A stretch of 64,000 bases of DNA from Nordella sp. HKS 07 (GCF_011046735.1 NZ_CP049258.1:434001-498000); one strand, 5' to 3'; counted from the first letter of the stretch, positions 1-9,345 are shown. Notes: a model not told the origin generated them from the letters alone. Numbers and translations are program-made.

Positions 1-1140
1 GGCGTTCGCAGCTTTTCTCCTGCCGAAACCGGAATCCGGCGCAAAGAAGCGAGCGGGGCGGAACGTCTCAAGCTCCTGGCGCATCTTTCCGCGAATGATT
101 TCATCGGCCATTGCGCGGCCCAAAAAGGGAGCGAGCGTAACACCACTATGGGTTACAACGGCATAGTAGCCGGCGACATCCGGCATCGGGCCGGCGCAGG
201 TGTAACCGTCGCGCGGGACGGGACGCACGGTGGTCCGAATGGCCTCAATGCTCCCGGAATTCAAGGCCGGGACAACCCTGCGCGCGGCTTCGAGCAGTGT
301 AGTCGCCTCGTCGCCACCGGGCTGAAGCTGCTTCGCCTCCGACAGGGTCTGATCAACCGAGACTTTGTGGATCATGAGCCTGCCGGCTCCATCGGGACGA
401 ACATCCAGGTCATCGGCGTGGAACTGCCTGCGAAGTGTAAGTCCCATGGGAAGTGTGAAGGCGAGCACGCCAATCGTCGATGCCATCGGGACCGCCGGTA
501 CGCTGCCCAGTGCGCGATCTGAAAAGCTGCCCGTACAATTGATGACGACGTCGGCCGCAACGAGTTCACCCGGAGCCGTTCGCACGCCTTTCACCTGTCC
601 GTTGTGCGTCTCGACCGCTGCTACAGGCTGATTGAGGCGGACAATGGTATTCCAGCGCGCGGACGCCTTACGCAGTAGCGATGCAGAATAAAGAACGGGA
701 TCGACCCATCCCTCTTCCGGGTAGTAGGCGACAGGAGCACCGCCGACGGCTGAGACATCGATGTCCGGTTCTATCCGGGCAAGATCGTTCTCGTCGATCC
801 ACTCGACCGCGTATCCCCATTCCTGCAACTGCTTGAATTCCTCCCGCTGCTGACTCAATCCGGGGGCGGTCGTCCGCCATTCAAGACTTCCGGTCTGCAC
901 GAACCATGGGACGTCGCCGAAGTCGCGTTTCAATTCGAGATGAGCTCGCATGCCGGCGACATTCAGCGCAAAATATGACCGGGGCGTTTTAGTGGTGGCA
1001 TTTGTCCAGGCGAAACTGACGGCGGACGCTCCACCTGCGAGCCGCCCGCTGTCGAAAATGGTCACCCTGGCGCCGGCTTTCGCACATTCGTAAGCGACGG
1101 AGCTGCCAACAATACCTGATCCAACAACAACTATGTGCAT
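1..1140 (-). CDS. FAD-dependent amino-acid oxidoreductase (DadA/glycine oxidase family), C-terminus cut off by window edge
   Basis: 380 codons are present from an ATG at 1140 with no stop before the left edge, so only the last residues are missing. The N-terminus is a dinucleotide-binding fold with GSGIVG at residues 7-12, followed by an acidic strand end (IFDSG). Later segments match the DAO superfamily, which oxidises the C-N bond of amino acids or secondary amines with bound FAD and passes electrons to oxygen or the quinone pool. The substrate cannot be read from sequence. The gene is divergent from an ornithine cyclodeaminase-family gene and a class V aminotransferase gene, so the three may form one amino-acid pathway (inference). 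Confidence 0.85.
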   Translation of the reverse strand, partial: MHIVVVGSGIVGSSVAYECAKAGARVTIFDSGRLAGGASAVSFAWTNATTKTPRSYFALNVAGMRAHLELKRDFGDVPWFVQTGSLEWRTTAPGLSQQREEFKQLQEWGYAVEWIDENDLARIEPDIDVSAVGGAPVAYYPEEGWVDPVLYSASLLRKASARWNTIVRLNQPVAAVETHNGQVKGVRTAPGELVAADVVINCTGSFSDRALGSVPAVPMASTIGVLAFTLPMGLTLRRQFHADDLDVRPDGAGRLMIHKVSVDQTLSEAKQLQPGGDEATTLLEAARRVVPALNSGSIEAIRTTVRPVPRDGYTCAGPMPDVAGYYAVVTHSGVTLAPFLGRAMADEIIRGKMRQELETFRPARFFAPDSGFGRRKAANA

Positions 1141-1387
1141 GATGTAATCCACACAATCCAATTCCGGGGGCTTTCCGTAGCTATAACTCACCAGGCGGGC
1201 TTCGAAGTCAACGTACCGAACAAGAGCCGTTTATCGGCTGCAGTTATGAACTGGTCCTGGCACCTTCGGGTGGCCCTCCACTATGATGCCGGGCATCAAG
1301 TTTGATCATCGCAGTTATGAATTTGGCCGCCGTCGCCACAGCGTGGAATGCTAGCGTTCACCGGTACGCTTTATCGGAACGGGCGCA
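1141..1387. promoter_or_regulatory. Divergent intergenic region with an 11-bp direct repeat
   Basis: This 247-bp gap separates the divergent oxidoreductase and cyclodeaminase genes and must hold both promoters. An exact direct repeat GCAGTTATGAA occurs at 1240-1250 and 1311-1321, 71 bp apart, which is close to seven helical turns and so could bind a regulator twice on one face. No regulator gene lies next to it in the window. No clear -35/-10 pair was identified. Confidence 0.3.
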
Positions 1388-2407
1388 ATGGACCAGTCGA
1401 CGGCCGAAAATCCTGAGGAAGCCGATTTTCTCATCCTCGATGCAAATGCCGTCAAATCCCTGATCGATATCAGCCAATCGATTGATATCGCTGAAAGAGC
1501 GCTGAAAAAGACATCCAACGGTACCGCTATCCAGGACATCCGACGTGTTCTCGAGTTCGGAGAGACCGGGAGGTGCCTGTCGATCATGTATGCGAATGTC
1601 AACGACCTGCCTGCTTTCGGGGCCAAGGTCCTTTCCGTTTACCCGGGGAATTTCGCCCACGGACTGCCGTCGCACCGCGGCGGTATCCTGCTGTTTGAAC
1701 GGCAGCGCGGGCGGCCCGTTGCGCTGGTGGATGGCGGCGAGGCGACCGCGTGGCGCACGGCCGCTGCCAGCGCCGCGGCAACGCGGGCGCTGTCACGGGC
1801 GGAGTCTTCGACCCTGGCCTTGCTCGGTTATGGCGAGCAGGCGCAAAGGCACGTCGAGGCAATTGCGTCGGTACGGCCAATTCGCACCATCCGCGTCTGG
1901 GGGCGGGATGTCGAAAAGGCGGAGCTTTTCGCAAAAACGCAGCGCAAAGCCGGATTTGATGCCAAGGTTTGCGAAAGTGCCGGCCAGGCGGTGTCGGGAA
2001 TGGATATCGTGTGTACTGTCACCACGGCCCAAACCCCGATTCTATCTGGTCAATGGTTGACGCCTGGAACGCACGTCAACGCGGTCGGCGCCAGCGTTCC
2101 AAGTTGCCAGGAGATTGATGTCGAATGCCTGCGGCGCGCACGGGTGTGGGTTGATTACATGCCAATGGCTTTGACGGCGGCCGCCGAGCTGATCCAGGCT
2201 GTGCGGGAAGGCATCATTCAGGAAACCGATATTTGCGGAGAGATCGGGGCGGTTTTTGAGAAGAAGATACCAGGCCGTCAGTCGGCGTCGGAGATCACGT
2301 TGTATCGCTCGCTTGGGGTCCCGGCGCAGGACATAGAACTCGCCAACTTCCTGTACGAAGCGGCGGCCAGGTCCGGTACCGGAGTCCGGGTCAAGTTCGG
2401 AGGATAG
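1388..2407 (+). CDS. Ornithine cyclodeaminase / mu-crystallin family protein
   Basis: A 339-residue protein of the OCD/mu-crystallin family, the usual size. It has a Rossmann NAD(P) motif GYGEQA at residues 147-152, the family lysine in FGAKVLSVYP (about residue 80) and the TAWRTAAASA segment near 120-130. Members deaminate ornithine to proline, reduce ketimines, act as alanine dehydrogenases, or make diaminopropionate (SbnB). The sequence does not separate these. The next gene starts 2 bp after this stop, so the two are co-transcribed and probably handle the same metabolite. The ATG at 1388 follows the divergent promoter region. Confidence 0.85.
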   Translation: MDQSTAENPEEADFLILDANAVKSLIDISQSIDIAERALKKTSNGTAIQDIRRVLEFGETGRCLSIMYANVNDLPAFGAKVLSVYPGNFAHGLPSHRGGILLFERQRGRPVALVDGGEATAWRTAAASAAATRALSRAESSTLALLGYGEQAQRHVEAIASVRPIRTIRVWGRDVEKAELFAKTQRKAGFDAKVCESAGQAVSGMDIVCTVTTAQTPILSGQWLTPGTHVNAVGASVPSCQEIDVECLRRARVWVDYMPMALTAAAELIQAVREGIIQETDICGEIGAVFEKKIPGRQSASEITLYRSLGVPAQDIELANFLYEAAARSGTGVRVKFGG

Positions 2408-2409
2408 CC

Positions 2410-3561
2410 ATGCTTGTTTGCCAAAAGGATAAATTCGCACTGCCGAGGCATATTGCTTATCTCGATGCAGCCTATATGTCGCCCATACCTCTGGCGGCGC
2501 TCGAGGCTGGCAAGGTTGGCACCGCGGTCAAGACCGAGCCCTGGAAGATGACGATTGCCTCCTATTACGATGAAGTCGAAGAGGCGAGAGCCTTGGCGGC
2601 ATCGTTGATTGGAGCCGACGCAGAAGACATCGCGATCGCAGCGGCTACAAGCTACGGCATGGCTGTCGCGGCCAGGAACGTACCGGTGCCACCAGGATCA
2701 GCGATCCTCTTGATGGAGAACGAGCATCCCTCGCATCGTTATATCTGGCACGAACTCGCAGAACAGCGTCGGGCGCATGTGCGGATCATCGACAAACCCT
2801 CGGACGGCGACTGGACGGCGGCGTTCGTGAAGGCCATTGCCGATTGCGACATCCCTGTCGCCGTGGTCGCGGGAACTATGGTGCATTGGTTCGAAGGAAC
2901 GGCAATCAATTTAACAGCCGTGACCCAGGCCAGCAGAGCGGCAGGCGCATGTCTGGTCGTGGACGGCACGCAGTGGGTCGGCGCCCTCCCCTTCGATGTA
3001 AAAACCGTGCGACCGGATTTTCTTGTTTTTGCTACTTATAAATTCCTGCTTGGCCCCTATCGCCTGGCTTTCCTTTATGCCGACAAACGCTGGCATGGCG
3101 AGGGCAAGCCCATCGAGCATCATTCGTGGAACCGCGTCGGTGGTGACAAGTCCGATTTCTACAGGGTGGAGGTTCCCGCCTTCCTTCCTGGTGCTCGGCG
3201 GTTTGACATGGGGGAGCGGTCGGACTTCGCGGTGATGCCAGTCGCCATCGAGTCGCTCAAGTTGCTGAACGGGTGGGGTGTCGAAAACACCTTCGCCCGA
3301 TTGCGGCATCTCAACGATCTCGCCTGGAAAGAAGCGGTCGGCCGTGAACTGATCCGCGAGCCGAACCCGCTCAGAGCTCCGCATATTTCGATCCTGGATT
3401 TCGGCGACCACGTGCCCCCGGATCTCGCGACCCAGCTAAGGGCGAACAACGTCTATGTTACCGTGCGGGGCAGTAAGGTGCGGATATCGCCGCACGTGTA
3501 TAATGACGAGCAGGACATTTTGGCTCTTTTCAACCTTTTGGCCTCAATACTCAAAGCATGA
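2410..3561 (+). CDS. Class V aminotransferase / cysteine desulfurase-fold PLP enzyme
   Basis: A 383-residue fold-type I PLP enzyme of aminotransferase class V. The cofactor lysine is in FATYKFLLGP (K211), with the ring-stacking and pyridine-binding region VVDGTQWVG around 183-191 and an ENEHPSHRY segment near 103-111. There is no conserved mobile cysteine loop of the sulfur-transfer type, so an aminotransferase, lyase or epimerase role fits better than desulfurase. It starts 2 bp after the cyclodeaminase stop with an ATG behind a GGAGGAT Shine-Dalgarno sequence. The pair plus the divergent FAD oxidoreductase suggest metabolism of an unusual amino acid (inference). Confidence 0.8.
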   Translation: MLVCQKDKFALPRHIAYLDAAYMSPIPLAALEAGKVGTAVKTEPWKMTIASYYDEVEEARALAASLIGADAEDIAIAAATSYGMAVAARNVPVPPGSAILLMENEHPSHRYIWHELAEQRRAHVRIIDKPSDGDWTAAFVKAIADCDIPVAVVAGTMVHWFEGTAINLTAVTQASRAAGACLVVDGTQWVGALPFDVKTVRPDFLVFATYKFLLGPYRLAFLYADKRWHGEGKPIEHHSWNRVGGDKSDFYRVEVPAFLPGARRFDMGERSDFAVMPVAIESLKLLNGWGVENTFARLRHLNDLAWKEAVGRELIREPNPLRAPHISILDFGDHVPPDLATQLRANNVYVTVRGSKVRISPHVYNDEQDILALFNLLASILKA

Positions 3562-3728
3562 GTTAGCTGAAGAAGCCCTCCTTGCGTGTAAAAACGTGAG
3601 CATGGCGGACACTCTTTCCACCCAAGTTCGGCGCTATTCCATTGGGAATACATCAATAATCAATCAGCCTCGCTGGGCGGCCCTACCATGCAACCTGCCA
3701 GCAGCTACTTTGGAGGGCGAAAAGCGCG

Positions 3729-4763
3729 CTAACCACCGGTGACGCTCATATGGCGCGACAGAGCGGGCTTATTGTGGCGCCGGTCGATGATGAAGTCATG
3801 CCCCTTGGGCTTGCGCGAGATCGCTTCATCGATCGCAGTATTGAGAAGATCATTGGCTTCCGAGGCACGTAACGGGGCTCTCAGATCCGCCGCGTCTTCC
3901 TGGCCGAGACACATGAACAACGTCCCAGTGCAGGTGAGGCGAACGCGGTTGCAGCTCTCGCAGAAATTATGGGTGAGAGGCGTGATAAAGCCGAGCCGTC
4001 CGCCCGTTTCCTTGACATTCACATAGCGGGCTGGCCCACCGGTGTTGAAGGGGATGTCCTCGAGTGTAAACTGGTCCATGAGGCTGGCCCGCAGCACCGA
4101 GAGCGGCAGATACTGTTCGGTGCGGTCGCCGTCGATATCGCCGAGCGGCATCGTCTCGATAATCGTCAGGTCCATGCCGTCGCCATGGGCCCAGCGGATC
4201 ATTTCGGGGATCTCATCGTCGTTGACGCCTTTGAGGGCAACCACATTAATCTTGATGGCAAGGCCTACGGCTCGGGCGGCGCATATGCCTTCCTTCACTT
4301 TTTTGAGGTCGCCCCAGCGGGTGACGGCGCGGAATTTCTGCTCGTCCAGCGTGTCGACCGAGACATTGATCCGTCGCACCCCGTGCTCGTGGAGCTGCAT
4401 TGCATAGCGGGCAAGCTGGCTGCCATTTGTGGTGAGGGTGAGCTCTTCAAGTGCGCCTGATTTCACATGGCGACTAAGATTCTCGATCAGCGACATCACG
4501 TTGCGGCGCACTAGGGGCTCGCCACCGGTAAGCCGGATCTTGCGCACGCCGCGGCGGATGAATGCCCCGCAAATTCTTTCAAGCTCCTCGATCGAAAGAA
4601 GCTCCTTTTTGGGCAGGAACGTCATATTTTCCGCCATGCAGTACACACAGCGGAAGTCGCAGCGGTCGGTCACCGAAACGCGCAAATATGTAATGGGGCG
4701 GCCGAACGAGTCGATCATCGACGCGGCACGGGCCGCAACAAAGGGCTGTAACATCTGATTCAT
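3729..4763 (-). CDS. moaA: GTP 3',8-cyclase MoaA (molybdopterin biosynthesis)
   Basis: A radical SAM enzyme that converts GTP to 3',8-cyclo-GTP, the first step of molybdenum cofactor synthesis. The N-terminal cluster motif is C35-x3-C39-x2-C42 ([10 protein letters not shown]), and the C-terminal GTP-site cluster is in [13 protein letters not shown] with a third Cys in LFMC. The chain ends in the conserved Gly-Gly. I chose the ATG at 4763; the frame stays open upstream to a GTG at 4826 inside the gap after aioA. The gene lies 72 bp downstream of aioA on the same strand, so it is probably read from the aio promoter and supplies cofactor for arsenite oxidase. Confidence 0.93.
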   Translation of the reverse strand: MNQMLQPFVAARAASMIDSFGRPITYLRVSVTDRCDFRCVYCMAENMTFLPKKELLSIEELERICGAFIRRGVRKIRLTGGEPLVRRNVMSLIENLSRHVKSGALEELTLTTNGSQLARYAMQLHEHGVRRINVSVDTLDEQKFRAVTRWGDLKKVKEGICAARAVGLAIKINVVALKGVNDDEIPEMIRWAHGDGMDLTIIETMPLGDIDGDRTEQYLPLSVLRASLMDQFTLEDIPFNTGGPARYVNVKETGGRLGFITPLTHNFCESCNRVRLTCTGTLFMCLGQEDAADLRAPLRASEANDLLNTAIDEAISRKPKGHDFIIDRRHNKPALSRHMSVTGG

Positions 4764-4835
4764 GTGACGGCATTCCCTGGCACCCACATATATCAGATGC
4801 AGGCCGGCGTCTGAGCCAGCCTGCACACTACCTCG

Positions 4836-7307
4836 CTACGAGGCGACGTAATTCCAGGACTTGAACGAAAGGTCCGCCACCGAGGCAGGCGCATCCGAAA
4901 TCTTCCGGATGTTCGCCCAGGTTTGCTTGTAGTTCGGCAGGATCAGCTCGTTGACTCCGGCATTGATGACGTTGCCCTGTGCGCCGTTTTCGGCGCCGAA
5001 GAGCATGAACGTTTCCTTCCGCCGGGCGGTGGGCTCAGGATACACCATGGCCTGGGTCGCGCCGACGTCGTTGTAGACCTCGACCAGATCGCCCGCCTTG
5101 AGTCCAAGATCTTTCATGTCCTCAGGATTGATCTGAATGTAAGGATAGGGAAAGCGGTCAATTACAAAGTCATTGTCCCTATCGAGGAACCAGTTCTGCC
5201 AGTTGATATTGGACCGACCGTTATTGATGAGGAAGGGATAGCTGTCCCGCTGCGAGGCCTTGCCCGGTGCCTGCAGCCCGCGCCAAGCCCCTGCAAGGAA
5301 CAACGCCTTTTTGTCGTCGCGGCCGTGCCGGTCGAACTTACCGTCGGCATAAAGACGCTTCGTCCCGACCAGCTTGCCGTCCTTGAAGTCGACGACCGGC
5401 TCCTGGACACCGTTGGTGCCCATGTTCCGCAGCCGTTCATAGGTGACGATCTTGCCCGTGTTGGCATGATAGCCATCCATGAAAGCGTCTTCCTCAGTCT
5501 TCCAGTCGAAGCCCTTGAACTGGTCGGCGTACTCGTTGCGGCCTTGTTCTCGCAAAACCCGTTCAAGGTTCTGGGCGATACCGGCAGCGATCAGGCAGTC
5601 GGGCTTGGCCGAGCCGGGACCATCCATGTATTTCTCGACGAGCCGCATGCGTCGCTCGCCATTCATGGAAGTCAGATTCATCTCGCCCGATTCTACAGCC
5701 GGCAGGATCACATGAGCCGCTTGGCCGATCTGGCTGTGTATGATGTCGACGTTCACCGAGAAGAGGCCGCCGGCCTCGATCGCTGCGACAATGGCTTCAA
5801 CCAACTCTTCGCGGGTGGCTCCGGTGCGCGCGTCCATCGCCTCCTTCACCATATTGGTGCGGCGGTTGTACTCCCGCTTGAAGGCGCTGGCGTTGAGTGT
5901 GGTCTTGTAGTGGTCGTTGGCCCATATGTGGTGCACCTTGCCCCTTCCCGCGATCAGCAGCTGATCGATGTAGGGGGCCGGGCGACCTACATGGGCATCA
6001 GACGGCCGCATGTATCCCTCCTGATGGCCGCCGAGACGACAGACACCGCCTCCCTCGCGGCCGACATTGCCGGTGGCGAGCGCGATGTTCACGAGCGCCC
6101 CGATGGTGCGGTAGTTGTCGTTGCCCCAGATGATGCCCTTTTCGTAGGCAGTCACGCACTTGCGACGCGAACCATCGTCCTTTGGCTTAGCGATCCATTC
6201 GGCGGCCTTCGCGATGTCCGCTTCGGAAACGCCGCAAATCTTTGCGCCATCGGCGAGTGACATCCTGCACTCGACACGTGCGGCTTCGAACCCGCCGAGC
6301 GCCGCGGGGTGTGCTTCATCGAGAGATTGGGCCACATCGCCCTGGAAGGTCGAGTTGGCGATGAAGTCCTTGTCGATCCAGCCTTGGTCGGTGATGTAGG
6401 TGAAGAGCGTGTTGAATAATGCGAGATCGGTACCGGAGTTAATCTGTAGGTATAGGACGTTGTCCTTACCCGCTTCCACCTCGCAGGCATTGACCGTGAC
6501 CGTCCTCCTTGGATCGACGAGGATGACCTTGGCCCCTTTTCGCATACCCGGAACCATATGATTGAGGAAAAGGTTCGTCTGGGTCTCGAGCGAGTTGGCA
6601 CCGATCAGGAACATCGTATCGGTCAACTCATAGTCCTCGTAGCAGTAGTTGAGTTCGCCAACACCCATGTCGCGGGTCGAATGGACTTCGGAGTTGTAGG
6701 CAGGCCGGTTGTGAATACGGCAGTTCTTCACTTTCATTGAACCGAAATAAAGCTTGCCAGTGCCCCAGGTATTTTCATAGCCCCCAGCCGAACCGCCATG
6801 GTCGAACATCGAAACGAAGAGATCGTTCTCATTGTCCTTGTCGACAACGCGTGCGGTGACCCTGGCCACGAGATCAAGCGCGTCATTCCAACTCGTCGGC
6901 TGCCAAGTGCCGTAGCGCCAGACCATTGGCTCAGTGAGGCGCTGCTGCTGGGTGCCCGTTATGTCGGAGCGGCGATTCTCGGCCATGCGGGCGCCCCGCA
7001 CGGAGCCCAGCCCACCATTCACCACGCAATCCTTGTCGGGCTTGATGACGAGATGCACATCCTTCCCGTCCTGCTTGACGATGTTATACATGGACGGGGA
7101 ATACCAGGCGACCGTATCGGCCTCCTGCTGTTTCGACAGGTCGACGCCGAAGACGTTTTCGTTTGGCGCTGTTCCGCCCTGTTTGTTCACGGGCCAGGTA
7201 TAGGCGTGATAACCGCAGCCCACGATGCAATAATGGCAGGTTACGTTGAATTTTTTGGCGTCGGCGGGAATGATCGGCAAACGATCTATGTTTCTCTTGA
7301 ATGCCAT
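4836..7307 (-). CDS. aioA: Arsenite oxidase large subunit AioA
   Basis: An 823-residue catalytic subunit of periplasmic arsenite oxidase, a DMSO-reductase-family enzyme with bis-molybdopterin and a 3Fe-4S cluster. The cluster ligands are C24-x2-C27-x3-C31 (CHYCIVGCGY). AioA has no signal peptide of its own and travels with the Tat-exported AioB. Length matches known AioA proteins (about 825). It starts 11 bp after the aioB stop with a strong GGGAGGG ribosome site. It oxidises arsenite to the less toxic arsenate and passes two electrons to AioB. No cytochrome c gene follows, unlike many aio operons. Confidence 0.97.
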   Translation of the reverse strand: MAFKRNIDRLPIIPADAKKFNVTCHYCIVGCGYHAYTWPVNKQGGTAPNENVFGVDLSKQQEADTVAWYSPSMYNIVKQDGKDVHLVIKPDKDCVVNGGLGSVRGARMAENRRSDITGTQQQRLTEPMVWRYGTWQPTSWNDALDLVARVTARVVDKDNENDLFVSMFDHGGSAGGYENTWGTGKLYFGSMKVKNCRIHNRPAYNSEVHSTRDMGVGELNYCYEDYELTDTMFLIGANSLETQTNLFLNHMVPGMRKGAKVILVDPRRTVTVNACEVEAGKDNVLYLQINSGTDLALFNTLFTYITDQGWIDKDFIANSTFQGDVAQSLDEAHPAALGGFEAARVECRMSLADGAKICGVSEADIAKAAEWIAKPKDDGSRRKCVTAYEKGIIWGNDNYRTIGALVNIALATGNVGREGGGVCRLGGHQEGYMRPSDAHVGRPAPYIDQLLIAGRGKVHHIWANDHYKTTLNASAFKREYNRRTNMVKEAMDARTGATREELVEAIVAAIEAGGLFSVNVDIIHSQIGQAAHVILPAVESGEMNLTSMNGERRMRLVEKYMDGPGSAKPDCLIAAGIAQNLERVLREQGRNEYADQFKGFDWKTEEDAFMDGYHANTGKIVTYERLRNMGTNGVQEPVVDFKDGKLVGTKRLYADGKFDRHGRDDKKALFLAGAWRGLQAPGKASQRDSYPFLINNGRSNINWQNWFLDRDNDFVIDRFPYPYIQINPEDMKDLGLKAGDLVEVYNDVGATQAMVYPEPTARRKETFMLFGAENGAQGNVINAGVNELILPNYKQTWANIRKISDAPASVADLSFKSWNYVAS

Positions 7308-7318
7308 GGGTCCCTCCC

Positions 7319-7840
7319 TCAGAGCACGTTGGACAGGCGGCCGTAGAGCAATTCATCGATGCCTTCGGCATAGATGTCGCCCTTGCCATCGACGCGCAGC
7401 ATGTATTGCGGAAGGTTTTGCGTCGCCTGGCCCCATACTTCCTGGCCTCCAGCTTCGCAATCGAAGACCGAATAGTGGCCAGGGCAATTCATAGTGTGGC
7501 TTTCGGCGCTGTAATTGAGCGGGAAGCCCTTGTGCGGGCAAACGGTCGAAAAGCCAACTATGTCGCCGTCGGGTCCGGCGCCGCCCTGCACGTGCTTTCC
7601 GAGCTTAAGGAGAACACCAGGAGCGTCCTCGTCCGGATAAGTGACTTGCAATGCTTCGTTTGGCTTGAGTTCCGAAATATTGGCAAGGCGGTTGGACGGA
7701 TAGTCCACTCTCGCGCCAGGGATCGCGGCTTTTGCCTTCTCCGGAAAGACGGACGCCGCGGGAACAGCGGCAGCCACCGCAAAGGCCCCAGTCAAAAATC
7801 GACGACGCCCGACTTCAACTAGCTTGTCACACCGCTTCAT
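7319..7840 (-). CDS. aioB: Arsenite oxidase small subunit AioB (Rieske protein)
   Basis: A 173-residue Rieske 2Fe-2S subunit of arsenite oxidase. The N-terminus is a twin-arginine signal, VGRRRFLTG at residues 10-18 followed by an Ala-rich stretch, which exports the folded AioBA complex. Cluster ligands are C101-P-H103 and C119-P-G-H122. The position five residues after the first ligand Cys is Phe (F106), not Cys, so the disulfide found in some Rieske proteins is absent, as in the rhizobial type of AioB. It is the first gene of aioBA-moaA and has a GGGAGAA ribosome site before the ATG at 7840. Confidence 0.96.
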   Translation of the reverse strand: MKRCDKLVEVGRRRFLTGAFAVAAAVPAASVFPEKAKAAIPGARVDYPSNRLANISELKPNEALQVTYPDEDAPGVLLKLGKHVQGGAGPDGDIVGFSTVCPHKGFPLNYSAESHTMNCPGHYSVFDCEAGGQEVWGQATQNLPQYMLRVDGKGDIYAEGIDELLYGRLSNVL

Positions 7841-8022
7841 GATGACGTTCTCCCATTGCGCGCAGGGTACGCGATCAGAGGATGCTACTCGTCACAAGCG
7901 GGGGATCTTTATTGCGATGCAAAAAATCGCAACGGGCGGAAAATCAATGTCTTGGCAAAAAGGATGTTCGGAAATCCGAACATGATGCGATGCCGAAGGT
8001 CTGGAAAGCTGAACGGCAGGAC
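7841..8022 (-). promoter_or_regulatory. aioBA upstream region with a perfect palindrome
   Basis: The 182-bp gap between aioR and aioB must hold the arsenite-inducible aioBA promoter. At 7964-7983 there is a perfect inverted repeat with 9-bp arms, ATGTTCGGA-aa-TCCGAACAT, centred about 133 bp upstream of the aioB start, where an activator site is expected. I could not find a sigma-54 element with GG and GC ten bases apart. The nearest look-alike, TTGCGATTTTTTGC (7919-7932, minus strand), has the wrong spacing and lacks GG. Confidence 0.55.
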
Positions 8023-9345
8023 CTAAGGTTCGTTGTAGCCGGCAATATACAACCGCCGCATCTTCTCCCACAAAGTCGTGCGTGATATGTCGAGAAGCTT
8101 GGCTGCCTCGATGATCTGGCCATTGGTCTGCTTCAACGCACGCTCGATCTGCCGTCGTTCAGCGGATTCGCGAACTTCTGCCAAGGTGGAAAAGGCCGCT
8201 AATATGGGATGCAGGTCGGATTCGAGGTCGGGGAACATGTCGGCCGGCATTATCCAGTCAGCCGCGGCCATCGCCACGGCCCGCTCAACCCGATTACGCA
8301 GCTCACGCACGTTACCGGGCCAGGCATGCTCATAAGCGATCTCATGGACCATTGTGCTTATTCCGCGCAGATTAACCTGGCCCGCGCCCTTGAAGCGATC
8401 GAAGAAGAGGTCGAGGAGCCAGGGAATGTCTTCGGCGCGTTGCCTGAGCGGCGGGACCTCGATGCGGAATCCGTTTATCCTGTAATACAGGTCTTGCCGG
8501 AATCGGTTCAGATTGACAGCTTCTTTGAGATTGACGTTGGTGGAGCATATTATGCGGCCGTGGAATTGGACAAGTTGCTCTCCCCCGAGGCGATGGAATT
8601 CACGCGCTTCGACGAGCTGAAGTAGCTTCGCTTGCAGGCCGACGGGCAGCTCGCATACTTCATCGAGAAAGAGAACCCCGCCACGTGTCCGCTCGGCGAA
8701 GCCGCGATGGAAGCCTTGCCCACCTGCCCCCTTGCTTCCGAACAACTCGAACTCCATGCGGTCCGAATGTATTGCGGCGCAATTCACCGCGATGAACGGC
8801 TCTTTAGACCGTGCCGAGATACCGTGCAGGAAGCGAGCGCATACTTCCTTACCGCTGCCCGTTTCTCCGGTTATCAGTAAGGGAATTGTGAGATCGGCTA
8901 TGCGCCGCAGGGCGGCTTCGACCTCTCGCATGCCGGCTGAAACACCGAGAGCATCCTCCTTCCGGCCTACCGGGTGACGCTGAATGAGGGATTGCGCTCG
9001 TGCGATAAAACCGCCGGTCTCGAAAGGTTTCGTCACATAGTCGCCGGCGCCGGCTCGCATTAAAGACACTGCCTGGTCAACATTGCCGAAAGCGGTCACA
9101 AACAGGAAAGGCGGGACGAAGGATGTTGCCGCCAATTGCCTGTAAAGAACCTCGCCGTTCGTGTCCGGCAGACGAATGTCGCAGACGACAAGATCAGGAC
9201 TGCTGCTGCGTAGGCCGCGCAGCGCCTCGTGGCCTGTCCTCCACCAGTCCACATGGCAGCCTTCAAGTGAAAGGCATTGGACCAGCGACTCCCCCATGAT
9301 GGGATCATCTTCGACAAGCGCGATTACGCGTCCCTCAAGCGACAT
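8023..9345 (-). CDS. aioR: AioR, arsenite-responsive NtrC-type response regulator
   Basis: A 440-residue response regulator for aioBA. It has a receiver domain (residues 1-120, phospho-acceptor D56 in VVCDIRLPD), an AAA+ domain (about 134-370, Walker A GETGSGKE at 160-167, Walker B GGVLFLDEV at 222-230) and a Fis-type helix-turn-helix at the C-terminus. The GAFTGA loop that contacts sigma-54 is not present: after ELFG the sequence is SKGAGGQGFHRGF (204-216). The start overlaps the end of aioS by 11 bp with an AGGAG site, so the two are translationally coupled. Identification rests on the aioX-aioS-aioR-aioB-aioA order. Confidence 0.92.
   Translation of the reverse strand: MSLEGRVIALVEDDPIMGESLVQCLSLEGCHVDWWRTGHEALRGLRSSSPDLVVCDIRLPDTNGEVLYRQLAATSFVPPFLFVTAFGNVDQAVSLMRAGAGDYVTKPFETGGFIARAQSLIQRHPVGRKEDALGVSAGMREVEAALRRIADLTIPLLITGETGSGKEVCARFLHGISARSKEPFIAVNCAAIHSDRMEFELFGSKGAGGQGFHRGFAERTRGGVLFLDEVCELPVGLQAKLLQLVEAREFHRLGGEQLVQFHGRIICSTNVNLKEAVNLNRFRQDLYYRINGFRIEVPPLRQRAEDIPWLLDLFFDRFKGAGQVNLRGISTMVHEIAYEHAWPGNVRELRNRVERAVAMAAADWIMPADMFPDLESDLHPILAAFSTLAEVRESAERRQIERALKQTNGQIIEAAKLLDISRTTLWEKMRRLYIAGYNEP

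Noticed and set aside
4923-6260. A 445-codon plus-strand open frame opposite aioA.
   Set aside because: aioA is certain on the minus strand; the plus frame has no recognisable domain and no ribosome site.
7919-7932. TTGCGATTTTTTGC (minus strand) as a sigma-54 promoter for aioBA.
   Set aside because: It lacks the GG of the -24 element and is one base short in spacing.
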